Below the pieces are notes generated by a model, which worked only from the letters and a program-made list of their open reading frames with translations, was not told the origin of the DNA and did no database searches. The position numbers and the translations under genes were made by a program. A stretch of DNA of 64,000 nt, taken from contig NC_087117.1 of NCBI RefSeq assembly GCF_963855985.1, positions 811,001 to 875,000 of the forward strand, read 5' to 3'. Positions within the stretch are counted from its first letter, which is position 1. Every line of letters starts with the position of its first letter. Positions 12,801-21,439 of the stretch are shown here, in pieces. This DNA is from Ostrinia nubilalis. Taxonomy: Eukaryota > Arthropoda > Insecta > Lepidoptera > Crambidae.

Positions 12801-15800
12801 AAAGTAAATGCGTGATAGTAGGTTAATAATAACGTATATAATGATATTGTTCGAAATAAAAGCATTTATGCGTTTCTGAAAATAAATAACAGAATTAACA
12901 TTCAAAGCTCTTATTCCGTTTCATTAACCGATTTAAAACAATATTAACATTTTATCGGTAATTTATAAAATACATCTCCATGACACATGACATGCTCGTG
13001 TCACATGACATTTTACTCTTAAAGAAAAAATAAACCAAAGACAACCTCAAAATAGGTTTTCTTTACATCTCCCCCCCTAGGAGAGAACAATTATTTTAAG
13101 TAATTGTTCATTCATTATGCATTGGGTATAGTTTTGTAATGTGATAGAAATTTGATTCCGATTTCTGGTGGCCGGTATCTACTTCATAGATTGTATTTGA
13201 TATCTTCTTCAAAATTTTGTATGGACCAATTCTCAATTCATCCATCTTCTTCCTATTCAATCGATTTCCGTTCTCTACGTAGACTCTATCTCCCTCTTCC
13301 AATTTATAGTCTTCTCTACGCTGGTCGAATATCTTCTTATTATAATTGTGAGATTTTATTGTGTTTTCCAGAGTAAACCAAAATTTTCTTCATTTTTGTC
13401 ACCTAGTACATCAGGAATCTTGACAGAAATCTTTCAGCATCAATGTGTTCATTAAAATTTATTTCACATTTATTTACATAACTGTTTTCTGGTTTTAATA
13501 CCCCAGTTTGTAAATTTTCTTCATTTTTGTCACCTAGTACATCAGGAATCTTGACATTTTGTGAATTTAAACAAACATTATGCTGGTAGTTAGTCTATGT
13601 TACTTAAGTCCTCTTCAATACAAGTTTCATCTCTTTGTTTTCGATTGTTACCCTGTACCTATGATGTTTAATTCCTCATCTTGCATTAGTTTGAAATTTT
13701 TGATACAATCCAAATGGTGTTTGACTTTCCATCTCCCGTTGGCTTCACCATAAAGTCAAATCTCAACTTCTCCATTTTTCTTGAAATAATTGCAGCGAAT
13801 GTTAATTTATAATGATATTGTTCGAAATAAAAGCATTTATGCGTTTCTGAAAATAAATAACAGAATTAACATTCAAAGCTCTTATTCCGTTTCATTAACC
13901 GATTTAAAACAATATTAACATTTTATCGGTAATTTATAAAATACATCTCCATGACACATGACATGCTCGTGTCACATGACATTTTACTCTTAAAGAAAAA
14001 ATAAACCAAAGACAACCTCAAAATAGGTTTTCTTTACACGTATAATAATAAAAAGGTTTTCATACATAAGCATTTTGTGAAACCAGTTTCGAGCCTTGCC
14101 CCTAGCGATTTAAAGTATCGATATCTTGTCGACTTCATTTTATCTTTGTTCTCTCACTAGTTTTCAAAGTGTGCGTCACGTCACGCGGCCATTGATTGGC
14201 CATAAGGCACGCCTTCTGGCCAATCACAGCACTTTTAAGCCGGTTGCACATGTTGTCGTAGACTCTCAGTCGCTTTGTTTTTACACATTTGAATGTGTGT
14301 GTGGGAGCTGTGGTGGGGGAAATGTGGGGACACTGGTTCTCGTTGTAGTTACGCGCGACTTCATATCTATTCTCTTTCTATGATCTGAGGTTCAATCATT
14401 TTCGATCAAAATACACTAAAAGACTACTAAACTAAACTCTGATTTTTAATTCGACGGAATTTTGACATTTCAGAAGTGTTGTCAACATTGAAACATTCCC
14501 ACTAAGAATGGAGAGCATTTTCACAAATTAAAAAATAATCCTTTCTTGAATTTAAAGTTTCACTTGAAAAACTAAGGCTTAAAAATGTACTGATCATTTC
14601 AAAACGGTTATTTGAATTTTTATTATCATATTATGGAAGTTACAAAAAAAATTGGGAAAATATTTTTCTATTACTGGAATCCCTGCCCAATAATCCATGG
14701 GTTACAAACCTTTTTTATGAAAATCCTTTTGTTAATAAAATCTTAGCTTCATAAAATAATCAATTTAACAAAATGCCAATTTTATAATCCAAGTTGATTA
14801 TGATGACGACAATGATGATTGATGATCAATACATATTTTCGTTTATGTTAATATGTTGTTTTACTGGGTTAAAAACACGTTTTTTTCTATTTAATCTCTA
14901 AAATGTAGGGTAAACCAGAGAGTGATTGCCCAATGGTAGTGATTGCCCGCTTTAAGAATAATATTGTCAGGTGCTGACTTTGAATCACTCTAGTTAGATT
15001 TGAATTGACTAAGTAGATGGCTCCGTGATCAATGTACAGTAGATTTAAAATTTACAATAGGAAACACTAAAAAAAACAGTTATGGCGGATTTTGTCAAGA
15101 CGGGTGAGAATGTTACTCAAACAGGTAAAGACTTTAACAATTTTACTAAGGAATTACTTGCTTAGAGGTTAAATTTTTTTTCCAAGTTATTTAATATTCA
15201 ACTAATGGTGTATAGTCATGATGAAATTATAAGTGTTTTCTTCATTATCAATGAAAATAACTGATAAAATTTGATTTCTAACGGTCATTTTAACGGTGGG
15301 TAATCACTGCACGTAAATCTGTATATTTTTAGTTATTGCCCACCATCATTTCAGTTATTGCCATATGTTAATGTATAGTTATTGCCCAGGGCAATTATTA
15401 CTAGAGTGTTGCCACCATGCAGTAGCAGTGTTTAAGTTGCTCATTGCTAGACTTGTTTTGCAATTTACAGGCATAAATATTGAAATGACTTTCAATGTTT
15501 CATTTTCAGTATGCCAAAGACTCCAAAAGTTCAATATAGCATAGAAAATTTGCAAAAAGCGATCGAAGCTGTACAAGATGTATCCAACAATTTATCTACA
15601 AGATAAATTGCTGAAAAATATGGTTTGGCTTGAAAAAATTGATAAAAATTCAAACGCAAATACAAAAAATGAAAAATCTACGTTAAATATACTAGTGAAA
15701 ATGTTAATTGTAAGGAAATAGATACAACTTTAGGGAAGAATAACCAACAGCTAATTGAACATTCTGAGCAACCACTTGAACTGATATCAAAGAAGATAAA

Positions 15801-16962
15801 AAAATAAATACATATAACATTTACATATAAAATTCAAATTTTTGCGTCATCTATGTTTTGAAGTAGATGATTCTGTCTCTACCGATTCTGACTCATCAAC
15901 ATCAGCTCAAGAAATATTTGATAATATTTATGTTAATAAGGCCAAACGCAATTTATTTTGAAATTTTGAAGACTGTACTACTAGAATTTAAGTTTAATGT
16001 TTTGTTTTGTTTATTTAAAGCCTATTTTGTCATTTTAAAATTGATTATTTTGTTTTAAGATACTGGGCAATTACTGTGCTTTGATGTGGGCAATTAGTGT
16101 AAGTAATGGGCAATGACTGTACTTTTTGGACGATTTTAAATTTATTTCAATATTTTCTAAGTTACGTAAGTTTTAACTAAAAACTGTTAATATTCTGTTT
16201 AACAGTTTATTGAGTTATAAGAAAAAAGTCATAAATGGTCGATAATTAAAATACTTTCTTTAATTTTTCATCTCAATGTGTTTGAAATCTTTAAGTGGGC
16301 AATAGCTATACGGTTTACCCTACATAATAATTAGTGTACATTGAATTCACAATACAAACAATAGTTTATTCTTGTAAATTGTACTTGATGAAAATTAAAT
16401 TAAAATTATTTATTATTAATTCTAAGCAAAAAAGGCTTATTACATCTGAATTATCAAAAAATGACAGCTGTCAGAATTCCGTCGAATTAAAAATCGGACT
16501 ATAGCACTTAAAATTAGGTTTGTTACAAACTCCGCTAAAACGCCGTCCGTTTCTTTCAAAACCCTCTAAAAGTTGATTGACCAATGGTAGCACGGTATTT
16601 TGGTCACGTGACTGCGAAATCAGTATGGAGATTTTTTTATAACGTGGTTGCTTCATAATTTGCTCTTATCAAATCCCGCTAAAATACAACATGTCCGTTT
16701 CAAATCCCATTAAAACCGAATGTTCGTAACAAAATACGCCAAAATGAAAATAGTTTTCATTATAATTCAAATTATATTTAACTAGCTTTCCGCCCGCGGC
16801 TTCGCCCGCGTGGAATTTTGTCTGTCACAGAAAAACTTTATCGCGCGCGTCCCTGTTTCAAAAACCGGGATAAAAACTATCCTATGTTCTTTCCCGGGAC
16901 TCAAACTATCTCTATGCCAAATTTCATCAAAATCGGTTGCGAGGTTTAAGCGGGAAAGCGTA

Positions 16963-16995
<33 letters not shown>

Positions 16996-18413
16996 GTTAC
17001 TTTCGCATTTATAATATTAGTTGGGATTTAAAGATAAATAGCAATTACTGTTAGTATTGCCAGATGACAATAATAATTCGTATCATATTTTTTTTTGCCT
17101 AAGGCCAAAGCTATATGGATAAGCGGTTTTTTTCAATTTCTCGAAATCTTATCAAAACCGTTTTAGCGGGATTTGAAACTAGACGCCTCATTTATGATGC
17201 ATGTTTTGTATGATAAAAAATTTTTTGGCTAAATTGCTTTTCAAATATTTGTGTAGATTATTTGCTCTCATCGCTCTGACTGTGTCATCAATTCACAAGA
17301 ATTAACGCTATACTTTCTACTTAACATAGTTTTTTATGAAGTGTAATGAATAAAAAGCTTTTTGTTTTTGGAAAGATAAATAAACAAAATATAGCTCTTA
17401 ACATTGTACTTTAACAAGGGGTCAGATGTTTTGTTACCTCCAATTTTTTAAGTAGTTTGGAGCAAAGGAATATAAATAAAAATTGATATCAATATTTTGT
17501 CACCTTTTGACTGAGTTTGAAGCTGCTGGAAATCTATTTTTAATACCAATTGTGTCTGAAGTAAAATTGCAATTATTTTTTAAATGAGTCATTGTATAAA
17601 ATATGTAAAGAAGTAAATGTAAGTAATTAAATATTTATAAATAATAAACATACATTAATAATTACATCCCACTTAACATGAGGTGCGATTGTGGTCAAAT
17701 ATCTGCCTTGATATGCATAAAAGAAAATAAAAAAATTGGTGTCCATAAAAATTACCACTACTGCTGAAATGAATGACACTCGCGGGATTCGAACCTACAG
17801 CCCAGAGGTGTTTCAGTTTGAATGTTAAACCTCCAGACTAGTAGCATTATGGAAAACATGCTGTGTGACAGTAAAATATTAACATTATCATTCCAGTAAT
17901 GGTCTATATGGGTTCTGAATAACCATACAAATATAAATATGCGTAATGTTATCAATTTAGCATGAGTGTTTGACGTTATCAGTCTGTTTAATTACAGATA
18001 AGACATTTTACAATACCTGCCGTTTTCCACTAAATTTGACATTGCACGTGTACAAACAAGACAAACAAAAAGTAAACAACAACTTTAAAATAGATTCAAG
18101 CTATACTTTACGATGAAACATGGTAAAATTCAGTTAAATACGGTATGGAGTATAGAAGTTTTATAATCGATTTTGACTTCTTTTCTCGTGGTTAGGACGA
18201 ACTAAGAACTGTAAGAGGCTAAATAATACTTAAACTTACAATAAGACTGCGAAATTTAGTGGAAAATACGGAATTTCAGTGATGAAAACTAAAAATTGCG
18301 AAAAGTTAACGTAGGCAACATACTGTTGCAACTTACCAGAAAGCGGAGACCAAAGCTATCCGAACTAGAATTTCAACGAATAAATTAAAGTTTGCGGAAC
18401 GTACTAGAGGCAT
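3888..18413 (-). CDS. Plpp5: PAP2 family phospholipid phosphatase (PLPP4/5 type), six exons
   Basis: Integral membrane lipid phosphate phosphatase, expected to dephosphorylate phosphatidate or diacylglycerol pyrophosphate. Exons on the minus strand: 18337-18413, 10910-11096, 10124-10193, 9420-9548, 5143-5310 and 3888-4117. The sum is 861 bp, or 286 aa, with consistent phases throughout. All three PAP2 catalytic motifs are visible: KLVAGRPRP (108-116), FPSGHSS (148-154) and [12 protein letters not shown] (200-211). The flanking hydrophobic segments suit a six-helix protein. The upstream [13 protein letters not shown] segment matches the WLYRNPYVEA region of PLPP4/5. The start is ATG at 18411-18413; the first exon ends with a good GTAAGT donor. 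Intron 3 uses a GC donor. Intron 1 (7.2 kb) and intron 4 (4.1 kb) are full of mobile DNA, and exon 5 is the source of the array beside it. The assignment to PLPP4/5 rather than another PAP2 class is inference from motif spacing. Confidence 0.9.
4205..4660 (-). mobile_element. CR1/Zenon-like LINE 3' end
   Basis: The minus strand encodes the tail of a reverse transcriptase ORF, including [20 protein letters not shown] and an IKNTL..YDIDD-like end. It is followed by a 3' UTR containing CAGCACTT and AATATTTTTGATTTTGATTTG. The 3' UTR recurs at 11757-11800 and 63870-64000. It lies in PLPP intron 5. Confidence 0.65.
4886..5048. mobile_element. 'GGCCGATAGTT' MITE, copy 1
   Basis: Arms GCAGACTACCGACTTTTTG and AACTAAAAGTCGGTGGTCTG pair across a 160-bp element with internal GGCCGATAGTT and AACTATCGGCC. 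A second copy is nested inside another MITE at 21190-21375. Outside it, GGTTTCCTTAATTA and TAATTAAGGAAACC form a further inverted pair. Confidence 0.7.
6361..6480 (-). pseudogene. partial copy of PLPP exon 5 (A)
   Basis: The copy repeats most of exon 5, including [15 protein letters not shown] coding and GGCGCCAGGCAGCA, with scattered substitutions. It lacks the 3' segment that encodes the SR...H...D catalytic motif and the splice donor. Confidence 0.75.
6838..6968 (-). pseudogene. partial copy of PLPP exon 5 (B)
   Basis: On the minus strand it encodes [14 protein letters not shown] and [14 protein letters not shown], as in the real exon. It then runs into unrelated repeat sequence where [13 protein letters not shown] should be. 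It cannot replace exon 5 because the catalytic His and Asp and the donor are absent. Confidence 0.8.
7351..7475 (-). pseudogene. partial copy of PLPP exon 5 (C)
   Basis: Third near-complete 5' part of exon 5, closest to the real exon in its CCGCGCCCGCGAGA stretch. It again ends before the catalytic segment. The acceptor-like CTAG is retained at the high-coordinate end. Confidence 0.75.
8241..8515. other. intronic DNA, nothing recognised
   Basis: Ordinary AT-rich intron sequence between the exon-5 array and a nested MITE block. No unit or inverted repeat was found. Confidence 0.4.
8616..8892. mobile_element. 277-bp near-perfect foldback element (nested)
   Basis: GTCCAGTCAAAAT and ATTTGACTGGAC mark the ends. 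The arms, which include GCATACAGCTGAAAATCGGT and ACCAATTTTCAGCTGTATGC, extend almost to the centre, so this is a large hairpin. Confidence 0.75.
8897..9274. mobile_element. 'GAGCTAGTGAACGCCAGACC' MITE, copy 1
   Basis: Perfect ends GAGCTAGTGAACGCCAGACC and GGTCTGGCGTTCACTAGCTC. Subterminal arms ATAAAAGCTGAAAGTTTGT and ACAAACTTTCAGCTTTTATA also pair. A second copy lies at 28275-28773. Confidence 0.8.
9734..9878. mobile_element. 'CGCCCGTATTCACAAAC' MITE, copy 3
   Basis: CCGTATTCACAAACATTACT at the left pairs with GTTTGCGAATACGGGCG at the right. It lies in PLPP intron 3. Confidence 0.65.
9885..10110 (-). mobile_element. CR1-like LINE 3' tail fragment
   Basis: Holds the GGGCACTTATA...CCCTACCACCACTTCGGGACA...GTGCTGAGAAG tail also found at 34890-34975, 51635-51700 and 52020-52200. 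A degenerate coding stretch precedes it on the minus strand. Confidence 0.5.
10118..10127 (-). other. GC-type 5' splice site of PLPP intron 3
   Basis: On the minus strand exon 3 ends GTAGCAG and the intron begins GCACGT. Only this cut joins KLVAG to RPRPDFF in frame. The nearest GT, four bases further on, shifts the frame. The intron is therefore GC-AG. Confidence 0.75.
10265..10560. repeat. dispersed repeat with GGCGCC-type MITE arm
   Basis: GAGGCGCCAACTGG and GAGCCGCCAACTGGTGAG at 10478-10536 are followed by AGCCCTCATTG, as at position 10-105. The upstream 10265-10475 stretch was not assigned. Bases 10561-10890 show nothing further. Confidence 0.4.
11120..11800. repeat. patchwork of LINE tails and a MITE
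   Basis: Pieces seen: a CR1-type AAGCGCTTTTACATG tail at 11135; at 11365-11545 a reversed retroposon end with TTATAAATGCGAAAGTTTGT and GCCGCGGGCAAAAGCTAGTA; a GGCGCC element at 11560-11665; and the TCAAAAATATTTATTCAGTTTAG CR1 end at 11757. Confidence 0.5.
12005..12215 (+). promoter_or_regulatory. CpG-rich stretch with candidate initiator and short first exon
   Basis: A locally GC- and CpG-rich block contains GATTCAGTCGT, which fits the arthropod initiator TCAGT. It is followed after about 100 bp by ATGGAGTCATTTACTACAT and a strong GTAAGT donor. No downstream exon could be matched. It could be the start of an unannotated transcript antisense to PLPP intron 1, or chance. Confidence 0.25.
12839..14038 (-). 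mobile_element. internally deleted LTR retrotransposon with identical LTRs
   Basis: Two 229-bp LTRs, 12839-13067 and 13810-14038, appear identical base for base. The flanks carry a CGTATA duplication (12833-12838 and 14039-14044). Next to the 12839-13067 LTR the minus strand has a GGGGGGGAGA polypurine tract, so the element reads leftward. Only about 740 bp lies between the LTRs. Confidence 0.85.
13108..13302 (-). pseudogene. integrase C-terminal remnant of the deleted LTR element
   Basis: The 64-aa frame contains [16 protein letters not shown] and [18 protein letters not shown], typical of the chromatin-proximal end of Ty3/gypsy Pol. Reverse transcriptase, RNase H and the integrase core are absent. 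A 45-bp direct repeat (13381-13425 and 13513-13557) lies just upstream of it. Confidence 0.75.
14100..14290 (+). promoter_or_regulatory. promoter-like cluster of CCAAT boxes, CRE-like site and initiator
   Basis: GCGTCACGTCACGC (CRE/ATF-like) is followed by GATTGGCCAT and GGCCAATCACAG (inverted and direct CCAAT boxes) and by CTCTCAGTCGC, an initiator-like TCAGT. The grouping resembles a core promoter, but no transcript start can be shown. Confidence 0.3.
14904..16324. mobile_element. pogo-like TIR transposon, deleted
   Basis: Ends TGTAGGGTAAACC and GGTTTACCCTACA are perfect inverted repeats; the TA within them may be the target site. Near both ends GGGCAAT or ATTGCCC is iterated (14924-14955; 15300-15395; 16065-16120; 16292-16305). 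A psq-type helix-turn-helix start is present at 15509, but no DDE domain follows. Confidence 0.7.
15509..15660 (+). pseudogene. pogo/Tigger transposase N-terminal remnant
   Basis: The frame starts [20 protein letters not shown], continues to NLSTR, hits a stop and resumes as IAEKYGLA. This is the psq-type HTH signature of pogo transposases. The rest of the gene is lost. Confidence 0.65.
16500..17190. repeat. iterated 'TTTCAAATCCCGCTAAAAC' motifs
   Basis: Variants occur at about 16520, 16550, 16668, 16700, 16727 and, reversed, at 17157-17180. A reversed partner is at 11925-11950. The motif may be a subterminal repeat of a large, broken transposon. Confidence 0.45.
16786..17030 (+). mobile_element. 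lepidopteran retroposon 3' end with CAGA microsatellite
   Basis: Starts CTAGCTTTCCGCCCGCGGC and ends with a (CAGA)n run (16968-16994) then TTACTTTCGCATTTATAATA. Related reversed pieces lie at 11365-11545 and 51700-51805. Confidence 0.55.
17765..17850 (-). repeat. tRNA-like SINE fragment
   Basis: Reverse complement carries GGTTCGAATCCCGCG, a good B box, but there is no A box at tRNA spacing and no cloverleaf. It is a fragment of a tRNA-derived SINE rather than a tRNA gene. Confidence 0.45.
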
Positions 18414-18483
18414 TTTTGATCACCAAAACACAGTTTTCAGCCAGAATTAAATAGTTTTGCGAACTTCGCAACGCGACACGGAC

Positions 18484-18484
18484 T
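18484..18484 (-). promoter_or_regulatory. candidate PLPP transcription start
   Basis: The minus strand reads TTCTCAGTCC, matching the arthropod TCAGT initiator, 71 nt upstream of the PLPP ATG. No TATA box is evident. Confidence 0.35.
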
Positions 18485-18649
18485 GAGAATTTTGACGGCT
18501 GAGTCATCCGTTCAGAAATTTTGCAACACTGCAAACTGTCAACGTCACCTGTCGTCGCAGATTTCCGAACGAAATTGCGTTTCGTTATGGCACTAGACGT
18601 TTCTGCAAAAAGTTTATATTCGCTTAATATTTTAAATTAATAATAATGG

Positions 18650-18920
18650 TTAACCTTTTGAGCGCCATGGTCTTCCATGTAAGTTAATACTATCCAAATC
18701 TTAACATTTCGTAATAAACATACATAAACAAATATAGTAACTTTATTTTGTGCATATTTTTAGATAATTTTTAAAGGGTAGTTTGTTTATTTTCAAAACA
18801 GTAAATAAAACTTTCTTTCTATTACAGGCTTATAGAATCTAGTCGTTAATTCCTCAATGATTCCATGCCAAAAAGCTTCGCGCCTGATATGGGTTGCATG
18901 GCGCTCAAAAAGTTCGAAAA
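18650..18920. mobile_element. foldback with TTTTGAGCGCCATG ends
   Basis: CCTTTTGAGCGCCATG at the left and CATGGCGCTCAAAAAG at the right are inverted. The interior is AT-rich and non-coding. From 18921 to 19490 nothing further was recognised. Confidence 0.5.
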
Positions 18921-19489
18921 ATAAAACACTTGATAAGTATTTTGTGATAACTGTATTCAGAAGAAAAATAAATAAAATGTATTATACTATAACAAAATAA
19001 AGGTTTAAGTACAAGAACATAAAAATAAGCAACAATTTATTGTTACATTTCATACAATCACACTATTGTCTCTAAAAATATTGCATTTTCGTAAGCTACA
19101 AAAAAATGCTGTGAGAAAATACTTAAAAGTAACAAAAACTGGTTTTGCAACAGTCAACGTTAAAAGTTATTTGTCAAACCGTAAAATCTTATTAAATTAA
19201 TACAATAATAATTATTTTAAACTTATGACTATGCTGAACATCTTCTTTTTTATAACTTTTATTTAATAATTGCAAAACCAATTCAGAAGTTGTACCTTAA
19301 ACTAATTACTTTTTCTTACTTACCTATTACATAATATTCATCTTGTGACTATAACAGACTTATACAATTTTTATCATATCAAAATATTGTTTTCGATGAA
19401 AGATCGTATAAATGCCGATTATAAATACATATTACACCTAATTTACAGATCTTTATACCTCAATTTGACAGTATCTTAAAGGCTAGACC

Positions 19490-19775
19490 GCTTAACTCAG
19501 TCACTACCTGTGGGTCTAGACAAAGTGCAAATTATAATCGCAAACCAGTCGAAAAGTGGTCGAAAAGCCCCTTTTTTGTATAGAGTTTTGACGGATTCGA
19601 TTTTCGATTCGATCAAAAAGTGCGTTTTGTCTAGGGGGGCTGAGTGAGATAAGGAAGCAGCACGGGAGGGGTGATATTGACATAAACGTGACAGAGCATA
19701 CAAATCTGAAGCTTTTCTGAAGTCATGCTAATGTTTGACGTCTCAAAAACGCCCTTTCGTGCCGACTGAGTTAAG
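19490..19775. mobile_element. MITE complex including a 'GGCACGGGAGGG' copy
   Basis: GCAGCACGGGAGGGGTGATA (19657) and AACGCCCTTTCGTGCC (19748) are arms of the family seen at 8516-9337. TTAACTCAG and CTGAGTTAA flank a wider block, implying one MITE inside another. Confidence 0.5.
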
Positions 19776-19784
19776 AGCTAGACC

Positions 19785-20149
19785 TATAAGCTCGATTCAC
19801 ACATATCAGTGAAGTCACAGTTCAGGCTCAGTACCGGCACAGTGCGAAATATTCTTTCATATAGTTTCTATGAACGCTTCCCCACTTGTCAGTGTCAGTG
19901 ACGACACCGGCAATACGGACGTATTCGTTGGCGACGATATTTTTTGTCGGATCACGGACGCCGCCGCGGAATCAAAAACAAAATAACTTACTTCATAGTT
20001 TCTGAACAAGAATATTGAAACAGCTCTCTGACATTTTAAAATATTCAAAATATTTCACTGACGCAACACTGTAGCACTGATACTTACTGAACTGAGCGGA
20101 CACTGTGACGGAACTATGGCTTCACTGATAATGTGTGAATCGAGCTATA
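19785..20149. mobile_element. 'CTCGATTCACACA' MITE
   Basis: TATAAGCTCGATTCACACAT and ATGTGTGAATCGAGCTATA mark the ends, and ATCAGTGAAG/CTTCACTGAT continue the pairing. The length is about 365 bp. Confidence 0.7.
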
Positions 20150-20487
20150 AGCTCCAATCTGGACTAGTCACAGACTTTAATTTTTTTTTTATACTTGAGA
20201 CTAACATACTTGACTATAATTTCATAGTACGAGCTTAAATCCTGCATTAAATGCTTTTATGATATAGAAATGCGTAACATGTTTTTTAAATATCAAAATG
20301 CTCTGATAACTTTGAATTTTCAAAAGGCAAAACAAAATAGAATCTTTTAAATGCATTTTTTAAAACAGTGGTTCTTACAGAAAAGTTGTTGCATACTTTT
20401 ACAATAGCATCATCAACTCACAACACAATAATATAACCAGCACAAGTTTCACGTGATAATGACTATCAAATTATAAAATAAACGACT

Positions 20488-20700
20488 ATAGTCTGGTCTG
20501 TGAGCATGTAGAATTTGGTCCAATGATCCCAAGCTACCCATCCTTATCGCTCGCGTGTAATTATGTTGCTGTCGCGCTCGCACACTCACTGCGGGCGCCC
20601 GTCGCACAGTCGCAACGGCAATATAATTACGCGCGAGCGATAAGGATGGGTAGCTTGGGGTCATTGGACAAAATTCTACGTGCTCACAGACCGGGCTTTA
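20488..20700. mobile_element. 'AAAGTCCGGTC' MITE, copy 1
   Basis: Arms CCAAGCTACCCATCCTTATC and GATAAGGATGGGTAGCTTGG, with outer GTCTGGTCTGTGAGCA and TGCTCACAGACCGGGC. Two relatives are at 33868-34124 and 46860-47061. Confidence 0.8.
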
Positions 20701-20714
20701 CCTAGATTACATTT

Positions 20715-20837
20715 CGAATGAGCATGGTAAAAAAGAACGGTGGGTGCTAACCACACGTGGTGCTAACAAAAATACCCACTCACTGTACGAGTACAAAATA
20801 GAGGCATGAGAATGATTACTGTTCTTTTTACTATGAT
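20715..20837. mobile_element. short MITE with GCATGGTAAAAAAGAAC ends
   Basis: CATGGTAAAAAAGAAC and GTTCTTTTTACTATG are inverted. The element lies 15 bp after one MITE and directly before the next. Confidence 0.6.
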
Positions 20838-21040
20838 CCTATAAAGGTGAGTATAGACTTTAGCATTTACTTGTAACATAACAACGAGTCACTCTATGAA
20901 GTGTTATACTGCGCTCTATGAAATGTTCTAATGTTCACCCTTTCACAAACCAAAACGTCGTACATTTTACCTGTATTGTATTACCATTTGTAAGAAATTT
21001 ACATTACATAGAAATGTTATAGTCTATACTCACCTTATAG
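20838..21040. mobile_element. short MITE with TATAAAGGTGAGTATAGACT ends
   Basis: CTATAAAGGTGAGTATAGAC and GTCTATACTCACCTTATAG form the termini. The interior is non-coding. Confidence 0.6.
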
Positions 21041-21418
21041 ATCGTTTCATCCACGAAGACACGCCCCACCATTCTTCCGCGAATGTTTGAGTGTTATCGG
21101 TACACGCTAATGCTCCATGAGTGCACACGCACACTACAATAATGCCGCTCTAATTGCTTGGATCAAACTCCCCGCACCCCGCGCGACCGAGACTAAGAGT
21201 AGGCGCACCGCACACCGTTGATTTTTCGTCGGCCGATAGTTTAGTCGGGCAGTTGATCAGTATGGGCATGTATGGGAGTGCGCACACTACGCCGATTCGA
21301 TTTGGCCGATTCTTCATACAATTTAAAATCGGGCACAACTATCGGTCAACTAAAAATCAACGGTGTGCGCCTACTCTAAACATTATGGGGCGCGTCTTCG
21401 TGGATGAAACATTCTATA
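21036..21418. mobile_element. 'TTTCATCCACGAAGACGCGCC' MITE with another MITE nested
   Basis: The ends GATCGTTTCATCCACGAAGA and TCTTCGTGGATGAAACATTC are inverted. A 'GGCCGATAGTT' MITE (about 21190-21375) interrupts it. Its right end is about 20 bp from the GST stop codon, so it falls in the GST 3' UTR. Other copies: 47503-47674 and 50452-50656. Confidence 0.8.
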
Positions 21419-21439
21419 ACACCGTCACAGACCTTATAT

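Larger units (their letters stand above)
14437..16500. repeat. inverted pair enclosing the pogo-like element
   Basis: GATTTTTAATTCGACGGAAT at about 14440 has its reverse complement ATTCCGTCGAATTAAAAATC at about 16476. The pogo-like element lies between them, suggesting insertion into an older TIR element. Confidence 0.5.

Noticed and set aside
17765..17850. Possible tRNA gene (B-box GGTTCGAATCC)
   Set aside because: No A box at the right distance, no acceptor stem pairing and no terminator. Similar B-box scraps at 26890, 53020, 60800 and 63665 also fail; they are SINE pieces.
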